Shown here piece by piece: positions 41,456 through 52,159 of a DNA stretch of 60,000 nucleotides; position 1 is the first letter of the stretch, and every line of letters begins with the position of its first letter. The notes below the pieces were generated by a model that saw nothing but the letters and a program-made list of their open reading frames with translations, did not search any database and was not told where the DNA came from. The stretch comes from Zygnema cylindricum. Taxonomy: Eukaryota > Streptophyta > Zygnematophyceae > Zygnematales > Zygnemataceae. The position numbers were made by a program, and so were the translations under genes. The stretch spans positions 188,001-248,000 of the forward strand of contig JBBHKE010003115.1 in NCBI GenBank assembly GCA_037447655.1, written 5' to 3'.

Positions 41456-42216
41456 GGGTAATATTCCATTAGGCGGTCCCAGTAAATGTACGGACAAGTC
41501 TACTAACAGCGTTTACTGGAAGTCCGCTCCATTTTGTTGGGCCAGTAACGAACCGAATTCAATTATGATTGGCGCCACATACGCTAAAGTCTAGATTCTG
41601 AAAATCTTTAAAAAATCTATAAACGGAAAGTCAGAACGAAATATCTGTATGACCGGAGGTAGTTAATGATTCGTACCTCAAGTTTGCGGCCAGATTTTGA
41701 TTTTGAAAATGGAAATCAAAATTTCGAAACGAAATGGCAAAAAGAAGCGGCAAAATTTGACGGTCGCGGCAAACTTTGAATGTCGGTGGATGTCAAACGG
41801 AGCGGCGACGATATTTTCGGCTGACCTGTATCCAGCGTGGCAGGAGGCACATGGGCATGTACGACGTGCATGCCTGCGATCGCTTGTTCAAAGTAGATAT
41901 TTTTTTGTTTTTTAACGTGTACCAATGGTAATCATCGAAGCAATCGCGCACATCATCCATCCAGTGGGCCCCAACTCTCCTCGCGAGTAGAGTTGGGGAC
42001 CACTAGATGATGTGCGCGATTGCTTCGCGGATCTTAAAAAGTGAAACATCTAACGGTCAAAAATTGCGCCTACATCATTGGAGCCTCCCCACAGCTTCCC
42101 AATAACGATGTTTCGTTTAACAAAAAAAAAATTATGGTACGGCTCTGTATGGCCCTGTATGAAAACATACGGGGTCCAGTAACGAACCCCATTTTTCGTC
42201 TAATGGAATGTTACCC
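41456..42216. mobile_element. MITE with GGGTAATATTCCATTAG termini, TTA target duplication
   Basis: Inverted ends GGGTAATATTCCATTAG and CTAATGGAATGTTACCC, flanked by TTA at 41453-41455 and 42217-42219. 761 bp, PIF/Harbinger-like. It abuts the preceding MITE with the shared TTA, and contains the long hairpin at 41937-42026. Confidence 0.75.
41937..42026. repeat. Long, nearly perfect hairpin inside the MITE
   Basis: Arms GAAGCAATCGCGCACATCAT (41937-41956) and ATGATGTGCGCGATTGCTTC (42007-42026) pair perfectly. After a 4-nt bulge the stem continues with CCAACTCT / AGAGTTGG, closing a loop of about 10 nt. Transcripts of either strand would fold. Confidence 0.85.
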
Positions 42217-42439
42217 TTATGCGTCATTTTGAATTTGAATCTAGAGGCGTAAATTTTGGCCGTTGGATCTTGGTAGATTAGCCGTTATTGTTGGTGAATA
42301 CTTTGAATGGTCTATTTTGTTGAAGTTGTTCTTAAGCTTATATCAGTATATAAATAAGGGAACTGCATTCGCCTTCGGAGAAAACCTTATATAGGCGCCG
42401 TGTGTGTCTCGATTTTTTTTCTGTCACACGACCGTACCG

Positions 42440-43045
42440 CGGGCACGATGTAGCGCTGCCGCCCACGCTGGTACAATAGTAAGCTGTCGGCGATGTGGCA
42501 CAATGTTACGCTGTCGGCGACGTTGGCACAATGTCACGCTGCCGGCGACGTGGCACAATGTTACGCTGCCGGCGATGCTGGCACAATGTCACGCTGCCGG
42601 TGACGTTGGCAGAATGTCACGCTGTCGGCGACGTGGCACAATTTCACGCTGCCGGCGACGTGGCACAATGTCACGCTGCCGGCGACGTGGCACAATGTTA
42701 CGTTGCCCGTGACGCTGGTAAAATATTACGCTGCCAGCAACGTGGCACAATGTTACGCTGTCGGCGACGCTAGCACAATGTCACGCTGCCGGTGACGCTT
42801 GCACAATGTCACGTTGCCGGCGACGTGGCAGAATGTTACACTGCCCGTGACGCTGGCAAAATATTATGATGTCGGCGACGCTAGCACAATGTCACGCTGC
42901 CGGCGACGCTGGCACAATGTCACGCTGCCGGTGACGTTGACACAATGTCACAGTGCCGGCGACGATGGTAGAATATTACGCTGCAGGCGACGCTGGCACA
43001 ATATTGCGATGTCGGCGACGTTGGCACAATGTCACGCTGCCAGCC
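42440..43045. repeat. GC-rich 27/28-bp minisatellite
   Basis: About 22 units of TGGCACAATGTCACGCTGCC plus GGCGACG, alternating 27 and 28 bp with point variation. It is far more GC-rich than its surroundings. Each unit holds GTCAC..GTGAC-type self-complementarity. Open frames through it encode Cys/His/Arg repeats and are not convincing genes. Confidence 0.85.
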
Positions 43046-43102
43046 GTCGCGTTACGCGTACTAAAGTAGGGTAGAAAATGGTGCATATGGTGTATATGCA
43101 TA

Positions 43103-44137
43103 TGAAATTCTATAGGCTCCATTGCCCACAGAATCGCAGATCCAAAAGAAGCTAATCTAGATAGTGTCGACCCCAAGTTGATATAAACCCAAATGAATGA
43201 TCCCTTGACAATCAGAACCCCAATACACCTTCACCCCTGTGAAGAGAAGACCTTCTGTGTGCTCAGTTCCACCACAGAATGCAAAGCCTAAATATGTGTT
43301 TTGGACAATATTCCTCACTTTGACTTTCCCACTGAATAAGTGCCACCAATGCACGAAAAGACTCTGACCGACTACACCCTTGTGTAGCTTGGACTCTCTT
43401 GAGTCCGCAGCAACAAGAATCATTGAATTTGCTCACCTAAGCATTAAGTTATGGCTGGTCAAAGATGACCTTTATAGTTACAAGCTCTCTTAGAGAGAGG
43501 TACCTAAATATCACTAAGTCTTGGTCTGCCTACTCACGATTACCTTCTACTAAACCCTAGTCCAATAGGAACACTATATAGTACAAGAAGGTACGATGGG
43601 CGATGTACTTATTGTACGGCCATTGTACGACATGGTCTACAAGGTGACATTTGCCAAATCGAGAGCCATGGTTCCTCCTCCCATCTTCTCCAACATCAAA
43701 TAATGTGGCGCCACGTGGCACTGCGTGAGGCTATCCTCAAAGGCCGCCGAAAGCTTATTGTGGGTGGCGGCTGTAAAAGTGGCCGTCCGATCAGTTGGAT
43801 TTATACGGCTTGGATTCGCTTCCATGCATGAATTGATTAATGCGCGTTTTCGTTAGTCAACTGCGAATTAGTCTTTAAGATCAATAGTTATTTATGCATA
43901 AAACATATCAAGTGTATCGTTATTAGTGCCTTAATGGATAAGGTGTAGGTCTAAACAGTCATCTGCAAACCCTAGTTCAAATCCTGTTAGAAGCACTATA
44001 TTACTAAAACTAGTAAAATACCTTCTAGTTCATTCTGCCTACTTCTGAATGACGCAGCAGCCATGGCGTGCCTTAGGTCCTCTCTTTCTCTCTCTTTACA
44101 TTCTAACTAAAATATAGAAGTGAACTATTAACTACCT
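43103..44137 (-). mobile_element. Copia LTR, family A, lacking its first about 60 bp
   Basis: Ends AGAATTTCA at 43103. Same modules as 23692-24788: GTAC cluster 43580-43630, GGCGCCACGTGGCA at 43708, tRNA-like block 43925-43998 (+). At 44137 it switches into plus-orientation LTR sequence through CTTTGACC. Confidence 0.85.
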
Positions 44138-44442
44138 TTGACCAGCCATAACTTAATGCTCGGGTGAGCAAATTTAGTGATTATTTTTGTTGCGGACTCA
44201 AGAAGTCCAAGCTACACAAGGGTGTAGTCGGTCAGAGTCTTTGCGTGCCAGGGTGGCACTTATTCAGTGGGAAAGTCAAAGTGGGGAATATTGTCCAAAA
44301 CACATATTCAAGCTTTGCATTCTGTGGTGGAACTGAGCACACAGAAGGTCTTCTCTTCACAAGGGTGAAGGTGTATTGGGGTTCTGATTGTCAAGGGATC
44401 ATTCATTTGGGTTTATATCAACTTGGGGTCGGCACTATCTAG
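44138..44442 (+). mobile_element. Family A LTR 3' part, first plus copy
   Basis: Begins TGACCAGCCATAACTTAATG and stops at GGCACTATCTAG, lacking the terminal hairpin. It contains the R-U5 hairpins (TGCTCGGGTGAGCA, CTACACAAGGGTGTAG, GTGCCAGGGTGGCAC). Confidence 0.8.
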
Positions 44443-44939
44443 TAGTTAAATACCTTCTAATACCTTCTAATTCATTTTGCCTCCTACTGAATGACGCAGA
44501 AGCCATGACCTGCCTTTGGTCCTCTTTTTCTCTCTCTTTACATTCTAACTAAAATATAGAAGTGAACTATTAATTACCTTTGACCAGCCATAACTTAATG
44601 CTCGGGTGAGCAAATTCAATGATTCTTTTTGCTGCGGACTCACGAGAATCCAAGCTATACAAGGAAGTAGTCTGTTAGAGGCTTTGGGTGCCAGTGTGGC
44701 ACTTATTCAGTGGGAAAGTCAAAGTGGGGAATATTGTCCAAAACACATATTCAAGCTTTGCATTCTGTGGTGGAACTGAGCACACAGAAGGTCTTCTCTT
44801 CACAGGGGTGAAGGTGTATTAGGGTTCTAATTGTCAAGGGATAATTCATTTGGGTTTATATCAACTTGGGGTCGGCACTATCTAGATTAGCTTCTTTTGG
44901 ATCTGCGATTCTGTGGGCAATGGAGCCTATAGAATTTCA
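44443..44939. mobile_element. Second chimeric LTR unit (minus 5' part fused to plus 3' part)
   Basis: 44460-44579 is the minus-strand LTR 5' part (ATTCATTTTGCCTCCTACTG...AATTACCTT). 44580-44939 is the plus 3' part to the true LTR end GAATTTCA. The fusion point is the same as at 44137. Confidence 0.75.
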
Positions 44940-45206
44940 GAGTGCATGAAGTTTTTTGTGATAATCAGGCTGCCATTCCTATTGCAGCCAATCTAAAACA
45001 TCATTTCAAGGCTAAGTTTATGGACATAAGTTTGAGCTTCGTGAGGGAAAAGGTTGAAAATAAAATTGTAAATCTTATGTATAAATCCGATAAAGAAATG
45101 GTGGCTGACATGATGACCAAACCTGTGCCCTCTCCTAAGTTATAATATCGTAGGGAAAAATGTGGATTAAAAGAAAAGTTAAAATAACACTGGAAAAGAA
45201 GAGGAG
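44940..45206 (+). pseudogene. Copia element G: RNase H end and polypurine tract
   Basis: HEVFCDNQAAIPIAANLKHH, MDISLSFVREKVENK and DKEMVADMMTKPVPSPKL match the C-terminal end of copia RNase H; stop at about 45145. Polypurine tract GAAAAGAAGAGGAG then LTR start at 45207. The rest of the element is deleted between the LTR end at 44939 and this segment. Confidence 0.85.
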
Positions 45207-47144
45207 TGTTGAAATAACTAGTTTTTGGGTATTTTCTAGGTTTAAATATATTAGCGGAAACAGATAAGAAAAATGTAAGCAGCCTGCCTCCATCTCTTAT
45301 CTCTTGCCCCCATACTTGTTGTAGTCAGTGAACGAGGGAGAGAGTGATGGAGCCATGGCTACCTCAGCTCCATAGGCACGACTAAAGAGTGACTTAAGTC
45401 ACTCTCAACAAAAGGTTGAGTTCGGCAGGACTCGAACCTTCGACCGGCAAAGCGCAGCGTAGCCGTTAGCTCTAACCAGTCTGTCCTAGAAGTCCGTTAG
45501 GATATATGGGGTATGATATGTATTTAAACTATTGTATATTACTGAAACTGATTAACTAAAATATGTACAAAGGAACATAGAACTGTTGAAATGGGAGGTA
45601 TTTTGTAGTCTTTCTTTTGGACTTATTGCAACCCTCATACTTGTCGTAGTCACTGAGGACCTGTAGAAAGCCATGGCTACCTACTGCACCTAAAGGAGAC
45701 GGGCAGAAAAATCAGGGCAGTTTTCTTTGCAAAATATATTTAATGTACCCTGTGAGAATTGACCCGTTGACGTCTGGAAAATTAGCGTACGAATTAACCG
45801 TGCGCCTTATCCAGTAAGCCTTGAAATTCGATTCACGTATATGGCGCGATAAGGATTTAAAGCTGTACGACGTCGGACATTTCATTTAACAAATTACGCG
45901 ACGATTTATGCATGGAAACATACCGCGCCGCACAAAATCGAGACCGCACGCAATATACGAATTAACATTTAATTTCGACGGACGAAATCAAATGTCAAGA
46001 TATGATGGAACGACTCACAGTGGAACCGGAATACCGGAAAAGACATTTGGCGGTTTGCGGAGCAGTTGTCGGCGGATGACACATGGCAACATATGGTTGG
46101 ACAGCGGATATTACGGGAGGAGCAACTACGGCTCTGGAACTGACACGTGTCAGCGGATCGGCCATGCCGTACTATGGCCATACAACAAGTACAGCGGTAC
46201 CTGTACCTTTTTGTACTTTACAGTCATATGATTGGTCGAGTACCTTAGTAATAGGCTTAGAGAAGTAGCTTAGGACTTAGAATATTTGTGGGTTTTTCAG
46301 CCTCTCTCCCAAAGAGCTTCTGTATTTATGGACCAACTTTGGTCAGCCATAACTTAATGCTCAGGTGAGCAAATTCAGTGATTCTTTTTGCAGCGGACTC
46401 AGGGGAGTCCAGGCTACCCAGAGGTGTAGTCAGTCAGAGTTTTTGCGTCCCAGGGTGGGACTTATTCACTGTCAAAGTCAAAAGTGCATATATTATCCTA
46501 GAGGCTTCACATAAGCTGGACATTCTGTGTACCAATGGAGGTCACAGAATTACAAGAACTAGTTAAAATTTAGTGTGGACGTCATTTCGAACGAAACAAA
46601 TGAATCAGACATTTGTTTCGACGGCCGACATTTAATGTCGGATTTAAACCGACGGCACATATCACTATCAAGATCGCAATGGTCACTTTGGCGTTTATGT
46701 ACGCGGCATGACCTAGCGCAACGTGGAGGGATAACATTTGGTCGTAGGATTTCCGGGGAACATACAGACGAGTGGAAGGGTGACAAGCGTCCACTCAGCG
46801 GCCTTATCGTACAAAGGCCGTACTGAAAGGACATCGGTCATGTACCTTTTTGTACTTTACAGTTATTTGATTGGTTCGTACTGCAGTAGATAGGGATTGT
46901 GAGAGGGGTTTTGTATAAAATTGGCATTTTTGCCAGCTTATAACTTATCGGCTGGTTGGCTGTTTTCAATAATTCTTTTTGCTACGGACTCAAGGGAGTC
47001 CACGCTGCAGATGGGTGCAGTCATACTATCAGTTTGCCTTGTCGGGCAACAGTGGTTGTGGCTTAAAGTGGGTTAGTTAAAAACTATCTAGGGGCTTCTT
47101 GAATTATGTATTCCAATAGAGGACACATAATTACATCCCGGTCC
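45207..47144 (+). mobile_element. Element G 3' LTR, split by a nested solo LTR
   Basis: TGTTGAAATAACTAG ... CACATAATTACA; about 962 bp of its own sequence, interrupted by 45584-46554. Antisense tRNA-like block at 45420-45489 (minus) with a perfect B box GGTTCGAGTCC. Five GTAC cores in 46807-46885, GTATAAAAT TATA box at 46912. Terminal hairpin AATTATGT/ACATAATT ends at the last bases. Confidence 0.88.
45584..46554 (+). mobile_element. Nested solo copia LTR, family H
   Basis: TGTTGAAATGGGAGG ... CACAGAATTACA, 971 bp, perfect target duplication AGAAC (45579-45583, 46555-46559). Antisense Arg-tRNA-like block about 45745-45822, CACGTGTCAG at 46143, GTAC cluster 46168-46217, TATTTATG at 46323, hairpin GGACTC/GAGTCC at 46394-46409 and GTCCCA/TGGGAC at 46448-46462. 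Confidence 0.9.
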
Positions 47145-48660
47145 CTCCTGCTAATTTTGGGAGGTGTGTCGTTCTCTACCTCTTTAAGTGGAGTGACCAA
47201 TTTTGCTAAGCGAGCAAGTATATCGCCATTTTTGATTTGATTTTGATAACTGAAATCGATATTTTTAATGTGACATCGATGTGCATAATGACCTTTTTGA
47301 TTATAAAAAGTACACGTGGTTGCCTTATCTAGAAAGCTACGTGCGTCGTGACCAGTGTTACCTCACCGGAAGCAAATGCGAAATCGAGGTCGTAGGGAGT
47401 GATCCCATGGCCTGAGCCTTTGGAGGTCTAGGATTTGGCCATGGGCGCGGGTTAGGATTCAGGTTTGGATTCGGATTCGGATGATCCCTATGAGAAGGCT
47501 TATGTTGCTCATGAGCGTCCCACCAACTAGTATGCATTTCATATCTTACAACATATTTTGGAGCCTGCTCGAAAGTAAATTTGAGGCCATACGCCTAAGT
47601 CAAATGGCTTTGAATGAAACGCCGAGATTTGGTGGGAAATTGTCCCACAAATTTTTGAACTGCATCTGACATTAGGTCAGGCAGGGCTTCACGTAAGGTT
47701 TTCATACGTGCTCGCAACGCCGGAGCGGTTTCGCTTGGGCGACGTTCAAAATTCTTCAGTTCTTTAACCTGATCGGGGTTCTGCATTCTGTACTCTTCCT
47801 GTAACAAGCTAAAAACAAATGATACCACAACTTGTAAGGGAACCAACATAGCTGCTCGAGTAGGAATGGCCGCCCGAGCTGCCACCGCGAATTTGTGAGG
47901 GACCTCAAGTATTTCAGGTGAAATTTTGTTACCTGCAGAGTTATTAACTGCGGGTACCGCGGCTTGGAAAAGATTTTTCGAGCTGCCAGTTACGGCTAGC
48001 GCACCACTGCGGGTACCGCGACTTGGAAAAGAATTTCCAGGCTGCCAGTTATGGCTAGCGCACCGGAATAGGCAGGTGCCATTTCAGCCATGGCACAAAT
48101 CGCCGCATATTTTCGAGTGTAAAGAGATAGGGCAGATCCCTTTATTTGTCGCCTTAGTAAAGAGAACGCCCACTATAAGTCATAACGGTCTTGATACCAA
48201 ATTACAAGATCGCGCATCTCGGTATCAAGAAGCATACAAAGGTGCGACAAAGACATAGTGTCTTTGAGCCCTGAAAAACAAAACTGATTTTTACCTCCTC
48301 CGCTGTCTATGGATGAGGCCATGTCCACACTAAAGGGACCACTATTAGAGTGTATAGTTCCGCCCAACAGAAAAAGTGAAGGCGGTAAGTTTAGATTCCA
48401 GATATCAAGGGAGTCTATGTCAAAACCTTTTCCCCAGCTGAGAGAAGAGGACGAAGAGACACATGAGACATATCTATAGATGGTGGTAACACCAGATCTA
48501 GCGTTGGGTGAACCCGTTAGCTGAGACTGAACAGTATGATCGGGGCACTGGAAAGAAGGGAAGCGAATGGATTCCCTGGCCGATTCCCGATAAAGACTCG
48601 AGCCTCTAGTTGTGCCAACCGAAAACTGGAAATTATTCCAGTCTGTTGGCATTTAAACCG
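47145..48660 (-). pseudogene. Ty3/gypsy gag region (second gypsy copy)
   Basis: The 47885-47595 frame (LLQEEYRMQNPDQVKELKNF ... RRPSETAPALRARMK) resembles a retrotransposon gag. Downstream on the minus strand lies a zinc-knuckle-like CTFYNQKGHYAHRC (second Cys replaced by Tyr) at about 47320. Upstream, 48652-48173 is open but not recognised. A 60-bp tandem duplication sits at about 47949-48063. Element G's LTR interrupts the element at 47144. Confidence 0.6.
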
Positions 48661-49614
48661 AAAGTTGTCCTATCCGAATGCAACTAGATACCAAATCCTT
48701 ATCAAAACCAGTGTGCTAATGCCCGTCGCCGGATCTACTAAACAAACATGCAGGCAGTATATCAATCCACGCAAACAAGCACCACCCCCACGATTGGATC
48801 TATTCTCTATCACCGAGGTTAATCTTATCGCGAAACCCCCCTAACAAGGTTGTTCACCGCCAGATCTAAGCAGACCACAATAACTCACTTCAAGCAACGC
48901 CAAGAAGAAACATGTCACCTATGCAAGGCAACTTGTGGCCAAATTTAATAAAAAAAGGAAATTGTCAGGGCCAACAAGGCCAGATGTAATAAAACACGAA
49001 ACTATCAGGGCCAACAAAGCCACAGAAGGCACAACCTCCGGTTGCGTATAAATCCCTCTAAACGCTTGCATTTAACTACCTACTTCGCGCCTGCACCCAC
49101 CAGGAACCGGCTACTCACCTTAGGGCAATAACACCAAGTGTGGTACTGCAAGCTCCACTTCCTCGCCAATTCCAAATTGTTGAGAAACACCACAGCTCAA
49201 TGACCAACTTAGTTAGTAGCCTGTTAGGGCATGCGTATCAGCACTATGCCACGCTCTGCCTGTCTATAAAGCAATGATAATTTTCGTGATAATTCGTGCA
49301 AATATATATATACATATATATATATATATTTAAGGTTTTTTTTTTCTTTTTAATTTTTTTTTTTTTATGGTTTAAGTTTGCTAGGTTTTATGAGTGAGTT
49401 AATCAGGTAGGAAGAAAGAAGAGAAAACGATACCGAACAATTCAACAATCACAGATTTTACAACTCAAAAATAAATGGACAACAAATAGAATAGAAACAA
49501 ACAAATATTTTAAGATACCAACAAATTAACCATAAACTAGACGGAAAAAACAATTAAACCAGCAATAAAGAAAATTTAAAAAACAAGCAAATTCAAGCAC
49601 GAGAATATTTGCGA
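48661..49614 (-). other. Leader between gypsy 5' LTR and gag
   Basis: No coding signal. Holds a (TA)n/T-rich stretch at 49300-49370 and a short repeat TCAGGGCCAACAA at about 48966 and 49009. Position fits an untranslated leader; a primer-binding site is not evident. Confidence 0.4.
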
Positions 49615-50543
49615 CAGTAGCCACTAGGCCCTGAGGTCTTTTGATATTCCCTACGGGAGTCCAACCAGCAGATGATAACCATTCTCCAGCCAGACGAAGA
49701 AACCGAGATAGCCAGCGTTCCCCGAGATCAGACTAAAAGAGAGTTAGACCGCAAAGTCAGCGCTCCGACAACAAGAAAACACCGAATCGGCCCAACACAA
49801 TTCATACACCAAAGCAAGTAGATAACAGTATTGAGGGAAACCTTGCAGGTTGGCTTGCGGCGGTAGATTAGGTAAGGACTTGATACAAAAGAAGATGAGA
49901 AGCTTAGTGACAGTCGCTAGCATAGACTATGGTCTAGAAAGAAACCCTAACTCAAAACAAGCCTGTGGGTAATATTTAGGAGAAAACCCTAAGTATCACA
50001 AGGTTCGACAAATCCCGAGAAAAGGCTTGTCAGAAAATGATAACCTCACAATGTTGGATTCCCGTGCTTCAATTTGCAATTTGTTTCTAACATGCCAATT
50101 GGCATTTTTCCTTTGCTTGTGCTAACTGTACAGCAACACTAATTCCCATGTGTCTCTAAGCATGCAAGTTTCTACGCTTAAACTATGCCAGTTTCTAAAG
50201 ACGGCCGCTGCGTGGCCGCCTCCGGATGCCTTACATCTACACCTCGAGGATAAAAACCCTCCCTAAGCTAAACAAACATAAATGCATGAACCTCTGAGGG
50301 TCCATTTCTTGTCATCTGTCATGTTTGGAGTCGTTGAGTTATTGACATCTGATGACGTACCTCGGTTTGGTTTCATGTGAATTCCGAATGGCGTTCCCTT
50401 TTGGCCGTACAATAGCACATAATCCGGTCCTTGTCCTGTCTGTACCTCGCGCCCTATGCTCCCGTACAGACCTATTATACCACTTAGGCATAAATTAGTA
50501 TGGGCAGGCGCATTAATACCCATTGACGTCTTACAGCATGACA
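49615..50543 (-). mobile_element. Putative Ty3/gypsy 5' LTR (unit L), 929 bp
   Basis: Same length as 18584-19512 and mostly identical to it, on the same strand. It lies upstream (minus strand) of the gag-like region, so it is probably a 5' LTR. Confidence 0.6.
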
Positions 50544-51276
50544 CCGGCGGACTCGGATTTTAGGCGTCCCTATGTGTAACCACCACATAGTTACTTAAGG
50601 GTGTGACGATGACGATTGCATATGCCCGTGATGGCTGTCAACGTCTACAATATGTGATGACGCACGTTATTTTTTCTAGCTGCGTGTGACATCGCATGAG
50701 TTTTCGTGACATTGTAGACGTATCGCCTTCCAGCCTGCGCCCTTTCACGGTTGAAGAAGATGCAATTTGCCTTTGCGTCGCTTGTCCGCTCGACGTGAAA
50801 TGGCATCGAAATCTTCAGACCCCTAGAAAAATAAAATCGCTTCCAAGCGCAAACGGACAAAACCAAACAACTTGTTTACTTTGCTCCGTCGTACGTGGAC
50901 GCAAACGGACAAAACATAATGAATAGTGTACCTTTCACCGTCGCTTGAATTCGTTTGAAATTTTTGTAAAATTGTTTACACGTGGTAATAGGTATTCCTA
51001 TTTGTTTTTCGAAAATATTTTGTTTTTAAACACATCGTCCCTGTGTTTTCAAAAAAAGTTTGAAGATGACCTCTTTTGGAGTGGCCATAGGTCGAAGAAC
51101 ACAAGACGACAACATGTAGTACATCTTAAATCCAAAAATGACTCAAAATGTACTTCTCGTTTTTTCTATTTTTTTGTACGGTTGAAACTTACGTGGTACG
51201 GCTCTAAGTTTTATAGGAAAATGACAGAAAAAAACCCTTACTTAGGCACATAGAGACACACTCTTATACATTATAT
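50544..51276. other. Non-coding stretch, nothing recognised
   Basis: No repeat or gene could be supported in this 730-base interval. Confidence 0.35.
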
Positions 51277-51572
51277 CATAGTTTAAAAGTAGGCGTTTCT
51301 ATTGTAGGTCTTTTGTTGGCGCCTTTATCGTAAGTTGTGTTTTGGGCTTTGTAGAAATAAATGGTATTTAAAAGTATTTTCTAGGTCTGAATAGAAATAA
51401 GAAAGAAGCCGAGGCAGTCTACCTGTAACTTCTCTCTCCAACTCTCAAACTTGTCGCAGTCACTGAGAAATTGGAGAGGGAGCTAGAGCCATGGCTACCT
51501 AGGCTATCCAGAGGTTTACGGGAAAGTATATCTTAGTTAGGGGTTTAATTTACTAAAAGATATGTGCCGGCC

Positions 51573-51645
51573 ACAGGATTTGATCCTGGTACCTACCGGC
51601 CGGCAAACAGCCGGTAGCCAGTAGCCTTAGCCGTTAAGTCTAGAA
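51573..51645 (-). other. tRNA-derived sequence, antisense within the LTR
   Basis: Reads on the minus strand as TTAACGGCTAAGGCTACTGG ... GTACCAGGATCAAATCCTG. There is an A-box-like D-arm (GGCTAAGGC) and a B-box-like T-arm (GGATCAAATCC in a CAGGA/TCCTG stem). Equivalent blocks sit in the other copia LTRs. Confidence 0.6.
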
Positions 51646-51989
51646 GTAGTGTTACATAGTATAGGGTTTGATAATTATTTAAACATTTATACGTAGAAAA
51701 TTTCATTTAACAGTAACTGATTACGGGAGACATATATCCAGTAAATGTAAAAGTACGGATTCCGGTACGGATAAGAAACCAATACCGCGCATTTATTTAT
51801 TACGGCTACGATTAAATGTGAATTTAATCGGACAGCCGGAATTAACGCCGAGATCGCGGAAGAGGATTTCGGCGGTTTGTGGTCATCGCCACATCGGATG
51901 ACACGTGGCGGAATGACATTGGATCGCGGCATCTCCGAGGATTAAGGGAGCGAATCCGGACATACCACGTGTCGACATTTAGGCCATGT

Positions 51990-52060
51990 CGTACAATGGC
52001 CGTACATAAAGTACACCGGCAGCTGTACTTTTATGTACGAAACTGAAATCTGATTGGCTC
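51990..52060 (+). promoter_or_regulatory. GTAC cluster and ATTGG box in the LTR U3
   Basis: Five GTAC tetramers in about 50 bp, followed by GATTGG (inverted CCAAT). GTAC is the core site of SBP-domain factors (CRR1/SPL7 class) in green algae and plants. The arrangement recurs in all copia LTR families here. Confidence 0.55.
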
Positions 52061-52159
52061 CTTACATCAGTAGATAAAGTCTGTGAGAGAGATAGGACTT
52101 AGAAAAATTAGAAGATAGGACCCTCTCTCCCAGAGAGCTTCTGTACAAAAGATCAACTT

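Noticed and set aside
42440-43045. CRISPR-like array
   Set aside because: There are no unique spacers; the units are contiguous. The genome is clearly eukaryotic.
42404-43074. Cys/His/Arg repeat proteins in the minisatellite
   Set aside because: Unit length alternates 27/28 bp, so frames drift. Composition is set by the DNA repeat, and there is no start context or flanking gene structure.
48173-48652. 159-codon minus-strand frame as an independent gene
   Set aside because: It lies between the gypsy LTR and gag on the same strand and shows no known domain; treated as part of the element.
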